Below, in pieces: positions 54,839-64,000 of a DNA stretch of 64,000 nt (its first letter is position 1; each line of letters opens with the position of its first letter). The position numbers and the translations under genes were made by a program. The stretch covers positions 2,335,501 to 2,399,500 of the forward strand of contig NZ_CP149926.1 of assembly GCF_037949285.1 (NCBI RefSeq). Direction: 5' to 3'. The notes beneath the pieces are model-generated. The model was not told the origin of the DNA and did no database searches. It was given only the letters and a program-made list of their open reading frames with translations. Origin of the DNA: Thioclava sp. GXIMD4216 (GTDB lineage: Bacteria; Pseudomonadota; Alphaproteobacteria; Rhodobacterales; Rhodobacteraceae).

Positions 54839-56584
54839 ATGTCACGGCAGATGACTGGCGCGAAAATGGTGGTTCAGGCGCTCAAGGATCAGGGTGTCGA
54901 AGTTATCTTCGGCTATCCGGGCGGCGCTGTGCTACCGATTTATGACGAGATTTTCCAGCAAAACGACATCCGCCATATCCTTGTCCGCCACGAACAGGCG
55001 GCGGTCCATATGGCGGAAGGCTATGCCCGCTCGACCGGCAAGCCGGGCGTGGTGCTGGTCACCTCTGGCCCCGGGGCGACGAATGCCGTCACCGGCCTGA
55101 CCGATGCGCTGCTCGATTCCATCCCGCTGGTGGTTCTGTCGGGTCAGGTGCCGACCTTCCTGATCGGCACCGACGGTTTTCAGGAAGCCGACACCGTGGG
55201 CATCACCCGTCCCTGCACCAAGCATAACTGGCTGGTAAAAGAGACCGAGGAACTGGCCGCCACGATCCACGAGGCCTTCCATGTGGCGACCTCTGGCCGC
55301 CCTGGCCCCGTGCTGGTGGATCTGCCCAAAGACGTGCAATTCGCGCTTGGCACCTATTGCGAGCCGAAACAGGTGGATGTCAGCCATTACGCCCCCAAGG
55401 TGAAGGGCGATATCGAGGCGATCACCAAGCTGGTGGAGCTGATCGAAACCGCCAAGAAGCCCGTCTTCTATACTGGCGGCGGCGTGATCAATTCCGGCTC
55501 GGCGGCAAGCCAGCTTCTGTGCGAGCTGGTCGATGGCACCGATTTCCCGATCACCTCGACGCTGATGGGTCTGGGTGCCTATCCGGCCTCGGGCAAGAAC
55601 TGGCTGGGGATGCTGGGGATGCACGGTCTCTATGAGGCCAATCTGGCGATGCATGACTGCGACCTGATGATCAATATCGGCGCGCGTTTCGATGACCGGA
55701 TCACCGGCCGCGTGGCAGATTTCTCGCCCGAGTCCACCAAGGTGCATATCGACATCGACCCCTCCTCGATCAACAAGATCATCCCCGTGCATCTGCCGAT
55801 CGTGGGTGATGTGGGCCATGTGCTGGAAGACGTGCTGAAGGTCTGGAAGGCGCGTGGCCGCAAGACCAACAAAGAGGCCGTGGCCGCATGGCACAAGCAG
55901 GTGGACGAATGGCGCGCCGTGCGCTGCCTTGCCTATACCGGCTCGGAAAAGACCATCAAGCCGCAATATGCGCTTGAGCGCCTGCAGGCGCTGACCGCCG
56001 ACCGCGACCGCTATATCACCACCGAAGTGGGCCAGCACCAGATGTGGGCCGCGCAATATCTGCATTTCGACAAACCGAACCGCTGGATGACCTCCGGTGG
56101 TCTGGGCACCATGGGCTATGGGTTCCCTGCCTCGATCGGGGTGCAGATCGCGCATCCGGAGGCGCTGGTGATCAACGTGGCCGGTGAGGCCTCGTGGCTG
56201 ATGAACATGCAGGAAATGGGCACCGCCTCGCAATTCCGCGTGCCGGTCAAGCAGTTCATCCTGAACAATGAACGCCTCGGCATGGTCCGCCAGTGGCAGG
56301 AGCTGCTGCATGGCGAGCGCTATTCCTCCAGCTGGTCCGAAAGCCTGCCCGATTTCGTCAAGCTGGCCGAGGCCTTCGGCTGGAAAGGGATCGTCTGTGA
56401 CAACCCCGCCGATCTGGATGATGCCATCATGGAGATGCTCAACCACGATGGTCCGGTGCTGTTTGACTGCCTTGTCGAGAAGCATGAGAACTGCTTCCCG
56501 ATGATCCCCTCGGGCAAGCCGCATAACGAGATGCTACTGGCCGCCGATGCGCAGGCCTTCAAAGAGGGCGCAGCCCTCGTGTAA
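54839..56584 (+). CDS. ilvI: Acetolactate synthase large subunit
   Basis: ThDP enzyme making 2-acetolactate and 2-aceto-2-hydroxybutyrate for Leu, Val and Ile synthesis. The 581 residues begin with MSRQMTGAKMVVQAL and show VIFGYPGGAVLPIYDE with the catalytic Glu in RHEQAAVHMAEGYARSTG. A NVAGEASWLMNMQE stretch is the ThDP-binding region. I chose the ATG at 54839. A frame opening further upstream would begin inside the attenuator. ilvH follows. Confidence 0.96.
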   Translation: MSRQMTGAKMVVQALKDQGVEVIFGYPGGAVLPIYDEIFQQNDIRHILVRHEQAAVHMAEGYARSTGKPGVVLVTSGPGATNAVTGLTDALLDSIPLVVLSGQVPTFLIGTDGFQEADTVGITRPCTKHNWLVKETEELAATIHEAFHVATSGRPGPVLVDLPKDVQFALGTYCEPKQVDVSHYAPKVKGDIEAITKLVELIETAKKPVFYTGGGVINSGSAASQLLCELVDGTDFPITSTLMGLGAYPASGKNWLGMLGMHGLYEANLAMHDCDLMINIGARFDDRITGRVADFSPESTKVHIDIDPSSINKIIPVHLPIVGDVGHVLEDVLKVWKARGRKTNKEAVAAWHKQVDEWRAVRCLAYTGSEKTIKPQYALERLQALTADRDRYITTEVGQHQMWAAQYLHFDKPNRWMTSGGLGTMGYGFPASIGVQIAHPEALVINVAGEASWLMNMQEMGTASQFRVPVKQFILNNERLGMVRQWQELLHGERYSSSWSESLPDFVKLAEAFGWKGIVCDNPADLDDAIMEMLNHDGPVLFDCLVEKHENCFPMIPSGKPHNEMLLAADAQAFKEGAALV

Positions 56585-56647
56585 GCCTGATCGGGCGGGT
56601 CCGCCCCGCCCGAGCGCTGAAATGCATGGATTGAAAGGAGACAGGCT

Positions 56648-57208
56648 ATGGCCGCTCTGAACATCAAAAAGGGCTCGACGAGCCATTCGGCCTATGACCT
56701 ACGGGATTTCCATTCCGAGGTCGTGCAAAGCCACACGCTGGCGCTGATCGTGGAAAACGAAGCGGGCGTTCTGGCCCGTGTGATCGGGCTGTTTGCCGGT
56801 CGCGGGTATAATATCGACAGCCTCACCGTGGCCGAGATCGACCATAAGGGCCACCGTTCGCGCATCACCATCGTGACCCGCGGCACCGTGGCCGTCGTCG
56901 AACAGATCAAGGCCCAGCTTGGCCGCATCGTGCCGGTGCATGAGGTGATCGACCTGACCATCGAAGGTCAGGCCGTTGAACGCGAACTGGCGCTGATCAA
57001 GGTGGTGGGCGCGGGCGACAAGCGTATCGAGGCGCTACGTCTGGCCGAGATCTTCCGCGCCAATGTGGTGGATTCGACGCTGGAGAGCTTTGTCTTCGAG
57101 ATGACCGGCGCGCCCGAGAAAATCGACGCCTTTGCAGAGCTGATGCGTCCGCTGGGCCTGAGCGATGTCGCCCGTACCGGTGTCGCGGCCCTGTCGCGCG
57201 GGATCTGA
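56648..57208 (+). CDS. ilvH: Acetolactate synthase small (regulatory) subunit
   Basis: Regulatory subunit that confers valine feedback on the large subunit. The 186 residues have an N-terminal ACT domain (ALIVENEAGVLARVIGLFAGRGYNIDSLTVA) and the C-terminal IlvH domain. A 23-residue N-terminal extension precedes the ACT domain. It follows ilvI by 63 bases, with AAAGGAGA upstream of the ATG. Confidence 0.95.
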   Translation: MAALNIKKGSTSHSAYDLRDFHSEVVQSHTLALIVENEAGVLARVIGLFAGRGYNIDSLTVAEIDHKGHRSRITIVTRGTVAVVEQIKAQLGRIVPVHEVIDLTIEGQAVERELALIKVVGAGDKRIEALRLAEIFRANVVDSTLESFVFEMTGAPEKIDAFAELMRPLGLSDVARTGVAALSRGI

Positions 57209-57248
57209 CCACCGCGTCGACCACCGCGTCACTGGCCCCGAAATACAC

Positions 57249-57276
57249 AAAGGCGCGGCTGTCCTGCCGCGCCTTT
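57249..57276 (+). terminator. Terminator after ilvIH
   Basis: AAAGGCGCGG and CCGCGCCTTT form a perfect 10-bp stem with an 8-nt loop. Confidence 0.8.
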
Positions 57277-57349
57277 AGTCTATTCCGGCACACCCGCTTC
57301 CGGAATGACGCCTTCGGAATGTCTGGCTTCGAAATGTCTGTGCAGCCGG

Positions 57350-57709
57350 TCAGGGCGGATCTTGCAAGAAGACATCGCCCATCAATGCCCCCTCGATCAT
57401 TTTGACCAAAGCGGCCGCCCGCCGCGCCTCTGCCATGTGACGTTCCAGAACCGCGCCCGCATCGGCTTCCACACGGATCGCCCCACGCCTGCTGCTGCCC
57501 CGCGCCGGCGGGCTCAGGCGCGCCATTTGCGCCACGGCATCATTTGCAGGCTGTGGACGCGCCGCGTCGTTCTCATATTGCGGTGCGCTGTAGCTCACCA
57601 GATCACACCCCTTTTCCAAGGAAGCAATGCGCACAGAGCTGCCCTGAAAATATCGATGATCGTAAACGGGGTCGTTCGCTTTGAAAGTGCAACTCACGAT
57701 ACGGATCAT
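57350..57709 (-). CDS. Small hypothetical protein
   Basis: A 119-residue protein without recognised domains, starting at an ATG preceded by GGAGGG. It is basic in the middle (ARGSSRRGAIR) and Ala-rich with a probable helix in the last third (LERHMAEARRAAALVKMIEGAL). Two cysteines are in the first third. Its promoter region adjoins AT-rich DNA before the alpha/beta hydrolase. Confidence 0.55.
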   Translation of the reverse strand: MIRIVSCTFKANDPVYDHRYFQGSSVRIASLEKGCDLVSYSAPQYENDAARPQPANDAVAQMARLSPPARGSSRRGAIRVEADAGAVLERHMAEARRAAALVKMIEGALMGDVFLQDPP

Positions 57710-57866
57710 CAGGCCCTCCCTGCCATCGATCGCCTTCGTGCAAGGCAATTGAAATAACCGAACCCACTATTCACCGTAGACAAGAGAATAGAGGCGCAAA
57801 AGTTCTTTCTGCCTCTCAGGAAGATGTTCCAGTGCAAACGTTAAAAAAACCCAAAGAAAGTATCTA

Positions 57867-58577
57867 TTATTTGAAAGATTCTGGCAGGTTGAGCCAGTCC
57901 CGCAGCGCCTCGGTGACCACCTCCGGTTGCTCGAGCGGCGCCAGATGCCCCGCCTGCGGGATTTCCTTGTAAACGCCATGCGGAATCAGTTCGGCCAGAA
58001 ACTGGTGACGGCGCGGCGGACAAATCGTATCGGCCTCGCCGCAGAGCAAAAGCGCCCGCAGGCGGGCCGTGCGCAGCGACCGCTGCTGGTCGGGGCGGCG
58101 CATCAGCGCCCGCGACTGGGCGGCAAACCGGTCAGCGCCCAGGCTGCCTGCCATATCCAGCAAGATCGCCTGAACCGTAGCGCGATGTTCGCCCGCAGCC
58201 AGAGCCTCCGCAGGCACCTCTTCCAGCATGGCATCATCCAGACGCCCGATTTTGGCCCGCAGGATCCGCTGCTCGCGCAACCCCGCCATTGTGGGCGTTT
58301 CTGTCAGGGGCGACACGTTCATCAGGGCAATACGGCTGATCCGCTCGGGGGCCTGCTTGAGCATTTCCATCGCCACCAGCGCGCCCAGCCAATGCCCTGC
58401 CAAAGCAAAACGCGGCGGCGCATCCGCCAGCACCGCCTGCGCCATCGCCTCGACGCTCTCGCCCCGCAGCGGACAGACCATCACCGATCGTTCTGCGGAA
58501 AGCTCTGCAACCTGATGCCAATACATACGGGCATCGCACATAAAGCCCGGAAGCAGAACCAGTGGTTCAGCTGTCAT
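57867..58577 (-). CDS. Alpha/beta-hydrolase fold protein lacking the nucleophile serine
   Basis: A 236-residue protein with the alpha/beta-hydrolase layout: LLPGF near 8-12 (oxyanion region), a nucleophile elbow FALAGHWLG (61-65), and a late CGEADTICPP Asp loop and a QAGHLAPLEQPE His. The elbow has Trp63 where GxSxG members carry Ser. The TGG codon is one base from the Ser codon TCG. Asp and His positions remain. It is therefore probably inactive or uses another mechanism. ATG at 58577 chosen at the conserved start. Confidence 0.7.
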   Translation of the reverse strand: MTAEPLVLLPGFMCDARMYWHQVAELSAERSVMVCPLRGESVEAMAQAVLADAPPRFALAGHWLGALVAMEMLKQAPERISRIALMNVSPLTETPTMAGLREQRILRAKIGRLDDAMLEEVPAEALAAGEHRATVQAILLDMAGSLGADRFAAQSRALMRRPDQQRSLRTARLRALLLCGEADTICPPRRHQFLAELIPHGVYKEIPQAGHLAPLEQPEVVTEALRDWLNLPESFK

Positions 58578-58716
58578 CGCTCGAATTCCCTCTTCCTCTT
58601 GTGGCGGCTTCACCGCTCTTGACGCCAATGTGACGCAAGGGCGATGGAGATTGAAGCGGAAATGTCATCTCGGGGTTATAACGGCGGCCGCAAGCGACCG
58701 GATCAGGGGTGATCCC

Positions 58717-59463
58717 TTACGGAATACGAGCCAGCACATCGGCCACGGCACGCTCGATCATCTTCAGACAATCCTCATCCGAGAAGCGGTGATCGGCGCC
58801 CTTCACCAGTTGCAGCGTCATATCGGGGCAATCGGCGTGATTCAGTAGCCGGATCGCCCAGTCATAGGGCACGGCTTCATCATTGGTGCCCTGCAGAAGC
58901 CGCGTCGGGAAGGGCAGCGACAGCGGGTCGCGCAGCACCAGACGGGTGCGGCCCTCGTTGATCAGGCGGCGGGTGATGATCATCGGCGCGCCATAGTCCG
59001 AAGGGATCGCGATCTGCCCTTCGGCTTCCAGCTTATGCTTGGTGTCCTTGTCGAAACTGGCCCAATAGCCGTCTTCGGTAAAATCAGGCGCCGCCGCAAT
59101 CGTCACCAGACCTGCCACGCGGTCGGGGATCGTGCGCGCCACCAGAAGCGACACCCAGCCACCCATCGACGAGCCCACCAGAACCTGCGGCCCCTTGGTT
59201 AGCGTGGTGATCGCCGCCATCGCATCTTCGAACCAATCGCCAATCGCGCCTTCCTCGAAGGTCCCCGAAGACACTCCATGGCCAGAATAATCGAACCGCA
59301 GGAAGGACTTGCCCTGGGCCTTCGCCCATTGTTCCAGCGCCAGCGCCTTGGTGCCCTCCATATCCGAGCGCAAGCCCCCCAGAAACACGATGCCCGGCTC
59401 GCTGCCCTCGATACGGTTATAGCCGATCTTGCGGCCTTCGGGTGTGGTCAGGAAATCGGTCAT
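58717..59463 (-). CDS. Alpha/beta hydrolase with intact catalytic triad
   Basis: A 248-residue protein: FLGGLRSDMEGTKAL, then a FDYSGHGVS motif and a nucleophile elbow VGSSMGG (Ser99), with LVGSSMG typical of serine hydrolases, an Asp in QGTNDEAVP and a final His in GADHRFSDEDC. The ATG at 59463 overlaps the stop of the MFS gene (ATGA), so the two are translationally coupled. Substrate unknown; a BAAT/dienelactone-type or ABHD-like activity fits. Confidence 0.78.
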   Translation of the reverse strand: MTDFLTTPEGRKIGYNRIEGSEPGIVFLGGLRSDMEGTKALALEQWAKAQGKSFLRFDYSGHGVSSGTFEEGAIGDWFEDAMAAITTLTKGPQVLVGSSMGGWVSLLVARTIPDRVAGLVTIAAAPDFTEDGYWASFDKDTKHKLEAEGQIAIPSDYGAPMIITRRLINEGRTRLVLRDPLSLPFPTRLLQGTNDEAVPYDWAIRLLNHADCPDMTLQLVKGADHRFSDEDCLKMIERAVADVLARIP

Positions 59464-60737
59464 GTCTGAACCTCGGTCAATTTCGTTGCAATCCAAGCGC
59501 CTGCCACAGACATCACAAGAAACACCCCGATGACAAGGGGCACCGAGACACTTCCCAATGCGGCAGCCCCTGCCCCCGCCACCAGCAGGAAGATGCCCAC
59601 GACCGTATTCGAGACCGCCGTGTAATCCGCCCGCTCGCCCGGCGCCGACATATCCACCAGATGGGTAGACCGCCCTTGACGCACGCCATGATAGGCCAGC
59701 ATCAGGCAAAACAGCACCACAGGCATCGCCCAGATGGTCTGCGCCAGCCCCATAGCGTTCATCCCCAAGGCCAGCGCCAAGCTGACCGCCGCCGCAAGCC
59801 CCGCATAGATCAGCACGCGACGCGAGGACCGGTCCGACAGCCGCCCCCAGATATAGGCCGAAAGGAAAGCCGCCACGGAGGAGGCCAGCACCAGCCCGCC
59901 CAATTCGGCAAAATCCTGACTGCCCTTGGAGGCCAAAAGCACCAGATAGGGCGGCGCCAAAGCCGTACCGACCAGAAGCGCGCGCGCCATAATGAACAGC
60001 CGCAGCTGGCGGTCTTCGCGCATCAGGGTCCAGGGGTTGGGCAGGCCCTGATCGCCCGTGCCGCCATCATCATCCTCGACCATCAGCGCCATCATCACCG
60101 CACCAATCCCCCAGCCGATAGCAGCTAGAAAGATCGCCCATTCCACAAGGGCATAGCGATCCACCGGCACAAACAGCAGCACCAGCGCAAAGATCACCAC
60201 CGCCGCAGAACCGATCGTCGAGGCCGTGCCCGTCACCGTGCCGCGGCGGCTTTGACCAATCGTCTTTCCCAGCACATCCTTATAGGCCACCGAACAGGCC
60301 GAGCGCGCGACCGCCAGCACCGCCAGAAGCGCCACGATTACCGCGCCCGCCAAAGCTCCCTCAAGCCGCAGGCCCGCCAGCGCGATGCCGCCCGCCGCAA
60401 GCCCCTGCACCGCCGAGCCCAAAGCCCAGACCCATTTGCGCCGTCCCCGCCCGTGGATCAGCGCCGCCGTGAAGATCTGCGGCAAAAGCGCCCCCGCCTC
60501 GCGCACCGGCACCAGAAGCCCCGTATAGAAGGCCCCTGCCCCCAGATGGCTAAAAAGCCAGCTGAGCACCAGCTTCGGGTCAATCAGCCCATCCGCCGAT
60601 TTCGTCCCCGCCAACCCCACGATATGACGCAGAAAATTCGAAGGCTCGGCCTTGCGGGGGGCGGGTTTCAGGCCGCCGTCGCGGTCGGCGTCGTCCACAA
60701 GGCGGCGGAACAGGGAACGGCTGAACTGGCTGGGCAT
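59460..60737 (-). CDS. MFS transporter
   Basis: A 425-residue integral-membrane protein with about ten to twelve hydrophobic helices and internal charged loops with the typical MFS signature GRLSDRSSRRVL between helices. Its substrate cannot be told. ATG at 60737 was chosen because upstream in-frame sequence is not family-like. It is divergent from thrS and shares a stop/start overlap with the downstream alpha/beta hydrolase gene. Confidence 0.8.
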   Translation of the reverse strand: MPSQFSRSLFRRLVDDADRDGGLKPAPRKAEPSNFLRHIVGLAGTKSADGLIDPKLVLSWLFSHLGAGAFYTGLLVPVREAGALLPQIFTAALIHGRGRRKWVWALGSAVQGLAAGGIALAGLRLEGALAGAVIVALLAVLAVARSACSVAYKDVLGKTIGQSRRGTVTGTASTIGSAAVVIFALVLLFVPVDRYALVEWAIFLAAIGWGIGAVMMALMVEDDDGGTGDQGLPNPWTLMREDRQLRLFIMARALLVGTALAPPYLVLLASKGSQDFAELGGLVLASSVAAFLSAYIWGRLSDRSSRRVLIYAGLAAAVSLALALGMNAMGLAQTIWAMPVVLFCLMLAYHGVRQGRSTHLVDMSAPGERADYTAVSNTVVGIFLLVAGAGAAALGSVSVPLVIGVFLVMSVAGAWIATKLTEVQT

Positions 60738-60924
60738 GGAGACCTCGCTGAGACTTCCATAGATAACGGTGCTGTGAATGGGGAAGTTCCGCCATAGGCA
60801 CCCGTTTTTATGGACATTCTTTATCGAAGACTTGACACCGTTTCCTGCGGGTTCCACAAGGCCCCCGAATACATAACTTGCAACCGGGCGTTCCGTGGGC
60901 GCCAAACCGACGAGGAGGACTCAG

Positions 60925-62871
60925 ATGTCCCAGATTACCCTCACCTTCCCCGATGGAAATCAGAAGCAGGTCGATGCCGGCATCACGCCGATGGAAATCG
61001 CCGAGGGCATTTCCAAATCCCTGTCGAAAAAAGCGATCTCTGCTCAGGTAAATGGCCAGCATTGGGATCTGCAATGGCCGATCAAGGAAGATGCGCAGAT
61101 CGCCATCAACACCATGTCCGATGATGCGCCCGCGCTGGAACTGATCCGCCACGATCTGGCCCATATCATGGCCCGCGCCGTGCAGGAGATCTGGCCGGAT
61201 GTGAAAGTGACCATCGGTCCGGTCCGCGACAACGGCTGGTTCTATGATTTCGACCGCGCCGAGCCCTTCACCCCCGAAGATCTCGCGGTGATCGAGAAGA
61301 AGATGCGCGACATCATCAACGCCCGCGAGCCGGTAAAGACCGAGCTGTGGTCGCGTGAGGATGCGATCAAATATTACGAAGACCGTGGCGAGCCCTTCAA
61401 GGTCGAGCTGGTTAACCGCATCCCCGAGGGCGAGGATCTGCGGATGTACTGGCATGGCGACTGGCAGGACCTCTGCCGTGGCCCGCACCTTGTCCATACC
61501 GGCCAGGTGCCCGCCGATGCCTTCAAGCTGACCCATGTGGCGGGCGCCTATTGGCTGGGTGATTCCAGCCGCCCGATGCTGCAGCGGATCTATGGCGTGG
61601 CCTTCAAGACCAAGAAGGACCTGAACGCCTGGACCACCATGATGGAAGAGGCCGCCAAGCGCGACCACCGCCGTCTGGGCCGCGAGATGGACCTCTATCA
61701 CATGCAGGAAGAGGCCCCCGGTCAAGTCTTCTGGCACCCCAATGGCTGGACCATCTACACCACGCTGCAGGACTATATGCGCCGCAAGCAGCGCACTGAC
61801 GGCTATGTCGAGGTGAACACCCCGCAGGTGGTGAACCGCAAGCTCTGGGAAGCTTCGGGGCATTGGGAAAACTATCAGGAGAACATGTTCATCGTCGAAG
61901 TGGACGAGGATCATGCCCGCGAGAAAACCGTCAATGCGCTGAAGCCGATGAACTGCCCCTGCCACGTGCAGGTTTTCAACGTGGGGCTGAAATCCTATCG
62001 CGATCTGCCGCTGCGTATGGCCGAATTCGGGTCCTGCAACCGCTATGAACCCTCGGGGGCGCTGCATGGCATCATGCGGGTGCGCGGCTTTACGCAGGAT
62101 GACGCGCATATCTTCTGCACCGAGGCGCAAATCGAGGAAGAAACCGCCAAGTTCATCAGCTTCCTTGCGGGCATCTATGCCGATCTGGGCTTCGAGAACT
62201 GGACGATCAAGCTCTCGACCCGCCCCGAAAAGCGCATCGGCACGGAAGAAAGCTGGGACCGCGTCGAGGCGGCGCTTGGCAATGCGTGCAACCACGCAGG
62301 CTATGAATACGAGATTCAGGAAGGCGAAGGGGCGTTTTACGGGCCGAAACTCGAATTTACCCTGACCGATGCGATTGGCCGCGAATGGCAATGCGGCACG
62401 CTGCAGGTGGACCCCAACCTCCCCGAGCGTCTGGATGCCAGCTATATCGGGCAGGATGGCGAGCGTCACCGCCCCGTCATGCTGCACCGCGCGGTTCTGG
62501 GCTCGTTCGAGCGCTTCATCGGCATGCTGATCGAGAATTTCGCGGGCAAGCTGCCTTTGTGGCTGGCGCCGCGTCAGGTGGTTGTGGCCTCGATCGTGTC
62601 GGATGCCGATGACTTCGTGCGCGAGGTCACTGCTGCATTGACGGCCCGTGGCATCCGTGCCGAAGCCGATACGCGCAACGAGAAGATCAACTATAAGGTG
62701 CGCGAGCACAGCCTCGGCAAAGTGCCCTATATCTTTGCCATCGGGATGAAAGAAGTTGAGGACCGGACCGTTTCGGTGCGTCGTCTGGGGGAAAACCGCA
62801 CCGAGACCGTCGCATTGGACGAAATTATCGCAACGCTTGCATCGGAAGCCCTCGCCCCCGATCTGCGCTAA
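60925..62871 (+). CDS. thrS: Threonine--tRNA ligase
   Basis: Class II aminoacyl-tRNA synthetase with editing domain. The 648 residues begin with a TGS domain ([12 protein letters not shown]). They contain the second additional domain with [11 protein letters not shown], the catalytic core with [11 protein letters not shown] (zinc ligand Cys) and [17 protein letters not shown], and the anticodon-binding domain. GAGGAGGAC precedes the ATG. No T-box is visible upstream, as expected for a Gram-negative. Confidence 0.97.
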   Translation: MSQITLTFPDGNQKQVDAGITPMEIAEGISKSLSKKAISAQVNGQHWDLQWPIKEDAQIAINTMSDDAPALELIRHDLAHIMARAVQEIWPDVKVTIGPVRDNGWFYDFDRAEPFTPEDLAVIEKKMRDIINAREPVKTELWSREDAIKYYEDRGEPFKVELVNRIPEGEDLRMYWHGDWQDLCRGPHLVHTGQVPADAFKLTHVAGAYWLGDSSRPMLQRIYGVAFKTKKDLNAWTTMMEEAAKRDHRRLGREMDLYHMQEEAPGQVFWHPNGWTIYTTLQDYMRRKQRTDGYVEVNTPQVVNRKLWEASGHWENYQENMFIVEVDEDHAREKTVNALKPMNCPCHVQVFNVGLKSYRDLPLRMAEFGSCNRYEPSGALHGIMRVRGFTQDDAHIFCTEAQIEEETAKFISFLAGIYADLGFENWTIKLSTRPEKRIGTEESWDRVEAALGNACNHAGYEYEIQEGEGAFYGPKLEFTLTDAIGREWQCGTLQVDPNLPERLDASYIGQDGERHRPVMLHRAVLGSFERFIGMLIENFAGKLPLWLAPRQVVVASIVSDADDFVREVTAALTARGIRAEADTRNEKINYKVREHSLGKVPYIFAIGMKEVEDRTVSVRRLGENRTETVALDEIIATLASEALAPDLR

Positions 62872-62916
62872 TTTTTCGGGCAAAATGCCATGCGCCGTGA
62901 CGCCATATCACAGAAA

Positions 62917-62940
62917 GGTGAGAGAGTTCGCTCTCTCGCC
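62917..62940 (+). terminator. UUCG-capped hairpin after thrS
   Basis: GGTGAGAGAG and CTCTCTCGCC form a 10-bp stem with one wobble, closed by a TTCG tetraloop, about 45 bases after thrS and 160 before the cold-shock gene. Only ATTT follows, so terminator or leader element are both possible. Confidence 0.5.
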
Positions 62941-63101
62941 ATTTCGTCATTGCATTTTCATACGCATGGTTCATGTTCGTACTCGCGTGTAACGCTGACT
63001 TTCTACCCCGTGTCCTAAGGGCTGCCGGGCGACTTGGAAGACCAGGCAGCACGGCCCGGTTGCAATCTCGCCGCCGGGAAGACCTGAAGGAGACTACGGG
63101 A

Positions 63102-63308
63102 ATGGCCACTGGCACCGTAAAATGGTTCAACACCACCAAAGGCTACGGCTTCATCGCCCCCGATGAAGGCGGCAAAGATGTGTTCGTCCATATTTCTGCA
63201 GTTGAGCGCGCAGGGCTGACCGGCCTCGCCGACAACCAAAAGATCGAATACGAACTGATCAGCGGCCGTGACGGTCGTGCCTCTGCTGGTGAGCTCAAGG
63301 TTCTCTGA
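63102..63308 (+). CDS. cspA: CspA-family cold shock protein
   Basis: A 68-residue single cold-shock domain that binds single-stranded RNA. It has RNP1 KGYGFIAP and RNP2 VFVHISAV, the family core. The ATG at 63102 has AAGGAG about nine bases upstream. A 230-bp gap separates it from thrS and gives room for the long 5' UTR typical of cspA mRNAs. A strong terminator follows. Confidence 0.94.
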   Translation: MATGTVKWFNTTKGYGFIAPDEGGKDVFVHISAVERAGLTGLADNQKIEYELISGRDGRASAGELKVL

Positions 63309-63329
63309 GCTTCATAGTCAGATGACGAG

Positions 63330-63360
63330 ACGGCCCGATTCCATCATCGGGCCGTTTTAT
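63330..63360 (+). terminator. Terminator after cspA
   Basis: ACGGCCCGAT and ATCGGGCCGT form a perfect 10-bp stem with a 6-nt loop, followed by TTT-A-TTTT. Confidence 0.92.
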
Positions 63361-63499
63361 TTTGTCGGCACCCTCCCTGCCCCGAAGCCCCACTCGGGCA
63401 CACCTGCCTCCGCAGTTCCGGAACAAAGCAAAAGCGCGCCGGATCAGGCGCGCAGGTCTAGGAGCTTGTCCAGAAAGCAGAGTATCGACAGGCCAAGGC

Positions 63500-63787
63500 T
63501 TATTCGCGCAGATCACCTTCCGGCACACCCAAAGCCGCAGCCGCCCGCAGCCGAAGATCGGAACCCAGCGCTTCTTTGCGGCATTCGATCCGCGCGAGCT
63601 GTTCCGGCGAAATCCCGACCGCATCTGCCAGACCCGCAGTGGACAGATTGGCCGCATGACGCCATGCGCAAAGCGGCGTTGCGCCCGCAGTAATCCAGGC
63701 AAGATGCACCCAATAATCGGGACGGACGGAAGTCACACGGGTAACCGGCGCACCCATAAGCTGGGCGGGGCTTGCAAGCTGAACCAT
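63500..63787 (-). CDS. Small XRE-type HTH protein
   Basis: A 95-residue protein with a C-terminal Cro/C1-type helix-turn-helix: LCAWRHAANLSTAGLADAVGISPEQLARIE followed by LRLRAAAALGV. GGAAGGA lies upstream of the ATG. It is probably a small transcriptional regulator. Targets are unknown. It converges on cspA. Confidence 0.72.
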   Translation of the reverse strand: MVQLASPAQLMGAPVTRVTSVRPDYWVHLAWITAGATPLCAWRHAANLSTAGLADAVGISPEQLARIECRKEALGSDLRLRAAAALGVPEGDLRE

Positions 63788-63917
63788 ACGGAATCCTTCC
63801 GTTACTGCGTCTTTTCACTACTCTGAACGACAGAGGTTAAAAATTCCGACGCGGAAAACTGATACATCAGGAAAGAAACATAAGCTGGTAAATAAAGTTC
63901 CCGCCCAGCCCAAATTT

Positions 63918-64000
63918 TTATGCCAGCCAGAGCCCCTGAACATCTTTCGCCCAGCCCAGCGTCATTTGCCCTGCCTCCTCAAGCACAGGACGTTTCATCA
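63918..64000 (-). CDS. C-terminal fragment of a gene entering from the right edge
   Basis: An open frame on the minus strand ends in TAA at 63918-63920 and runs off the right edge. Its visible end reads VLEEAGQMTLGWAKDVQGLWLA. I do not recognise the family, and only about 27 residues are seen. Confidence 0.4.
   Translation of the reverse strand, partial: MKRPVLEEAGQMTLGWAKDVQGLWLA

Overview
The window is high-GC chromosomal DNA of an alphaproteobacterium, most likely of the Rhodobacterales (Rhodobacteraceae/Paracoccaceae). The evidence is a mraZ-rsmH-ftsL-ftsI-murE-murF-mraY division cluster, a phaZ/phaC-phaP-phaR polyhydroxybutyrate (PHB) locus with CTGC-N3-GCAG operators, a FolE2-type GTP cyclohydrolase, a DUF1127 gene followed by CUCCUCCC-loop sRNA hairpins, and the gene styles of that order (Hint-domain secreted protein, DUF2842, DUF3429, TRAP permeases). 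No tRNA, rRNA, insertion sequence, prophage or CRISPR array was seen.

Layout. 1-7.6 kb: cell-wall and division (dcw) operon on the minus strand, entering the window inside mraY. 7.6-8.5 kb: a long AT-richer regulatory region upstream of mraZ with a CtrA-type box, a DnaA box and 10-bp-spaced CGGGA repeats. 8.5-9.6 kb: mrp/apbC. 9.9-10.6 kb: DUF1127 gene plus ten consecutive CUCCUCCC-loop hairpins ending in a terminator. 10.7-13.9 kb: rlmJ and uvrD, convergent. 14.1-19.5 kb: folE2, metZ, yciB, an unknown secreted protein and ftsY, all on the minus strand. 19.7-25.5 kb: alkB-like hydroxylase, a small secreted protein, xseA, purD and a desaturase. 25.6-31.4 kb: DUF3429, sdaA, a Hint-domain protein, rpiA and gor. 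31.5-37.6 kb: hflK-hflC-degP membrane quality control, a lipoprotein, a ferredoxin and purU. 37.7-38.5 kb: one lower-GC HEPN/AbiU2-like gene inserted among housekeeping genes. 38.5-45.9 kb: pyrG, secG, purA, DUF2842, a very large Ala/Glu-rich protein and thiamine pyrophosphokinase. 45.9-50.9 kb: PHB locus. 50.9-54.3 kb: a ProC-like reductase and a TRAP permease pair. 54.3-57.2 kb: ilvI-ilvH behind a leader-peptide attenuator. 57.3-64 kb: a small unknown gene, two alpha/beta hydrolases, an MFS transporter, thrS, a cold-shock gene and a small HTH protein.

Functional links. The dcw genes overlap or nearly touch and are probably one transcript with MraZ as local regulator. The PHB locus is a closed circuit: PhaR is predicted to sense polymer and repress phaP and possibly phaC/phaZ through three identical dyads. 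ilvIH is controlled by ribosome stalling on a Leu-Leu-Val-Val-Ile leader. The DUF1127/hairpin array resembles the stress-induced CcaF1-CcsR operon of Rhodobacter sphaeroides but is expanded to ten hairpins.
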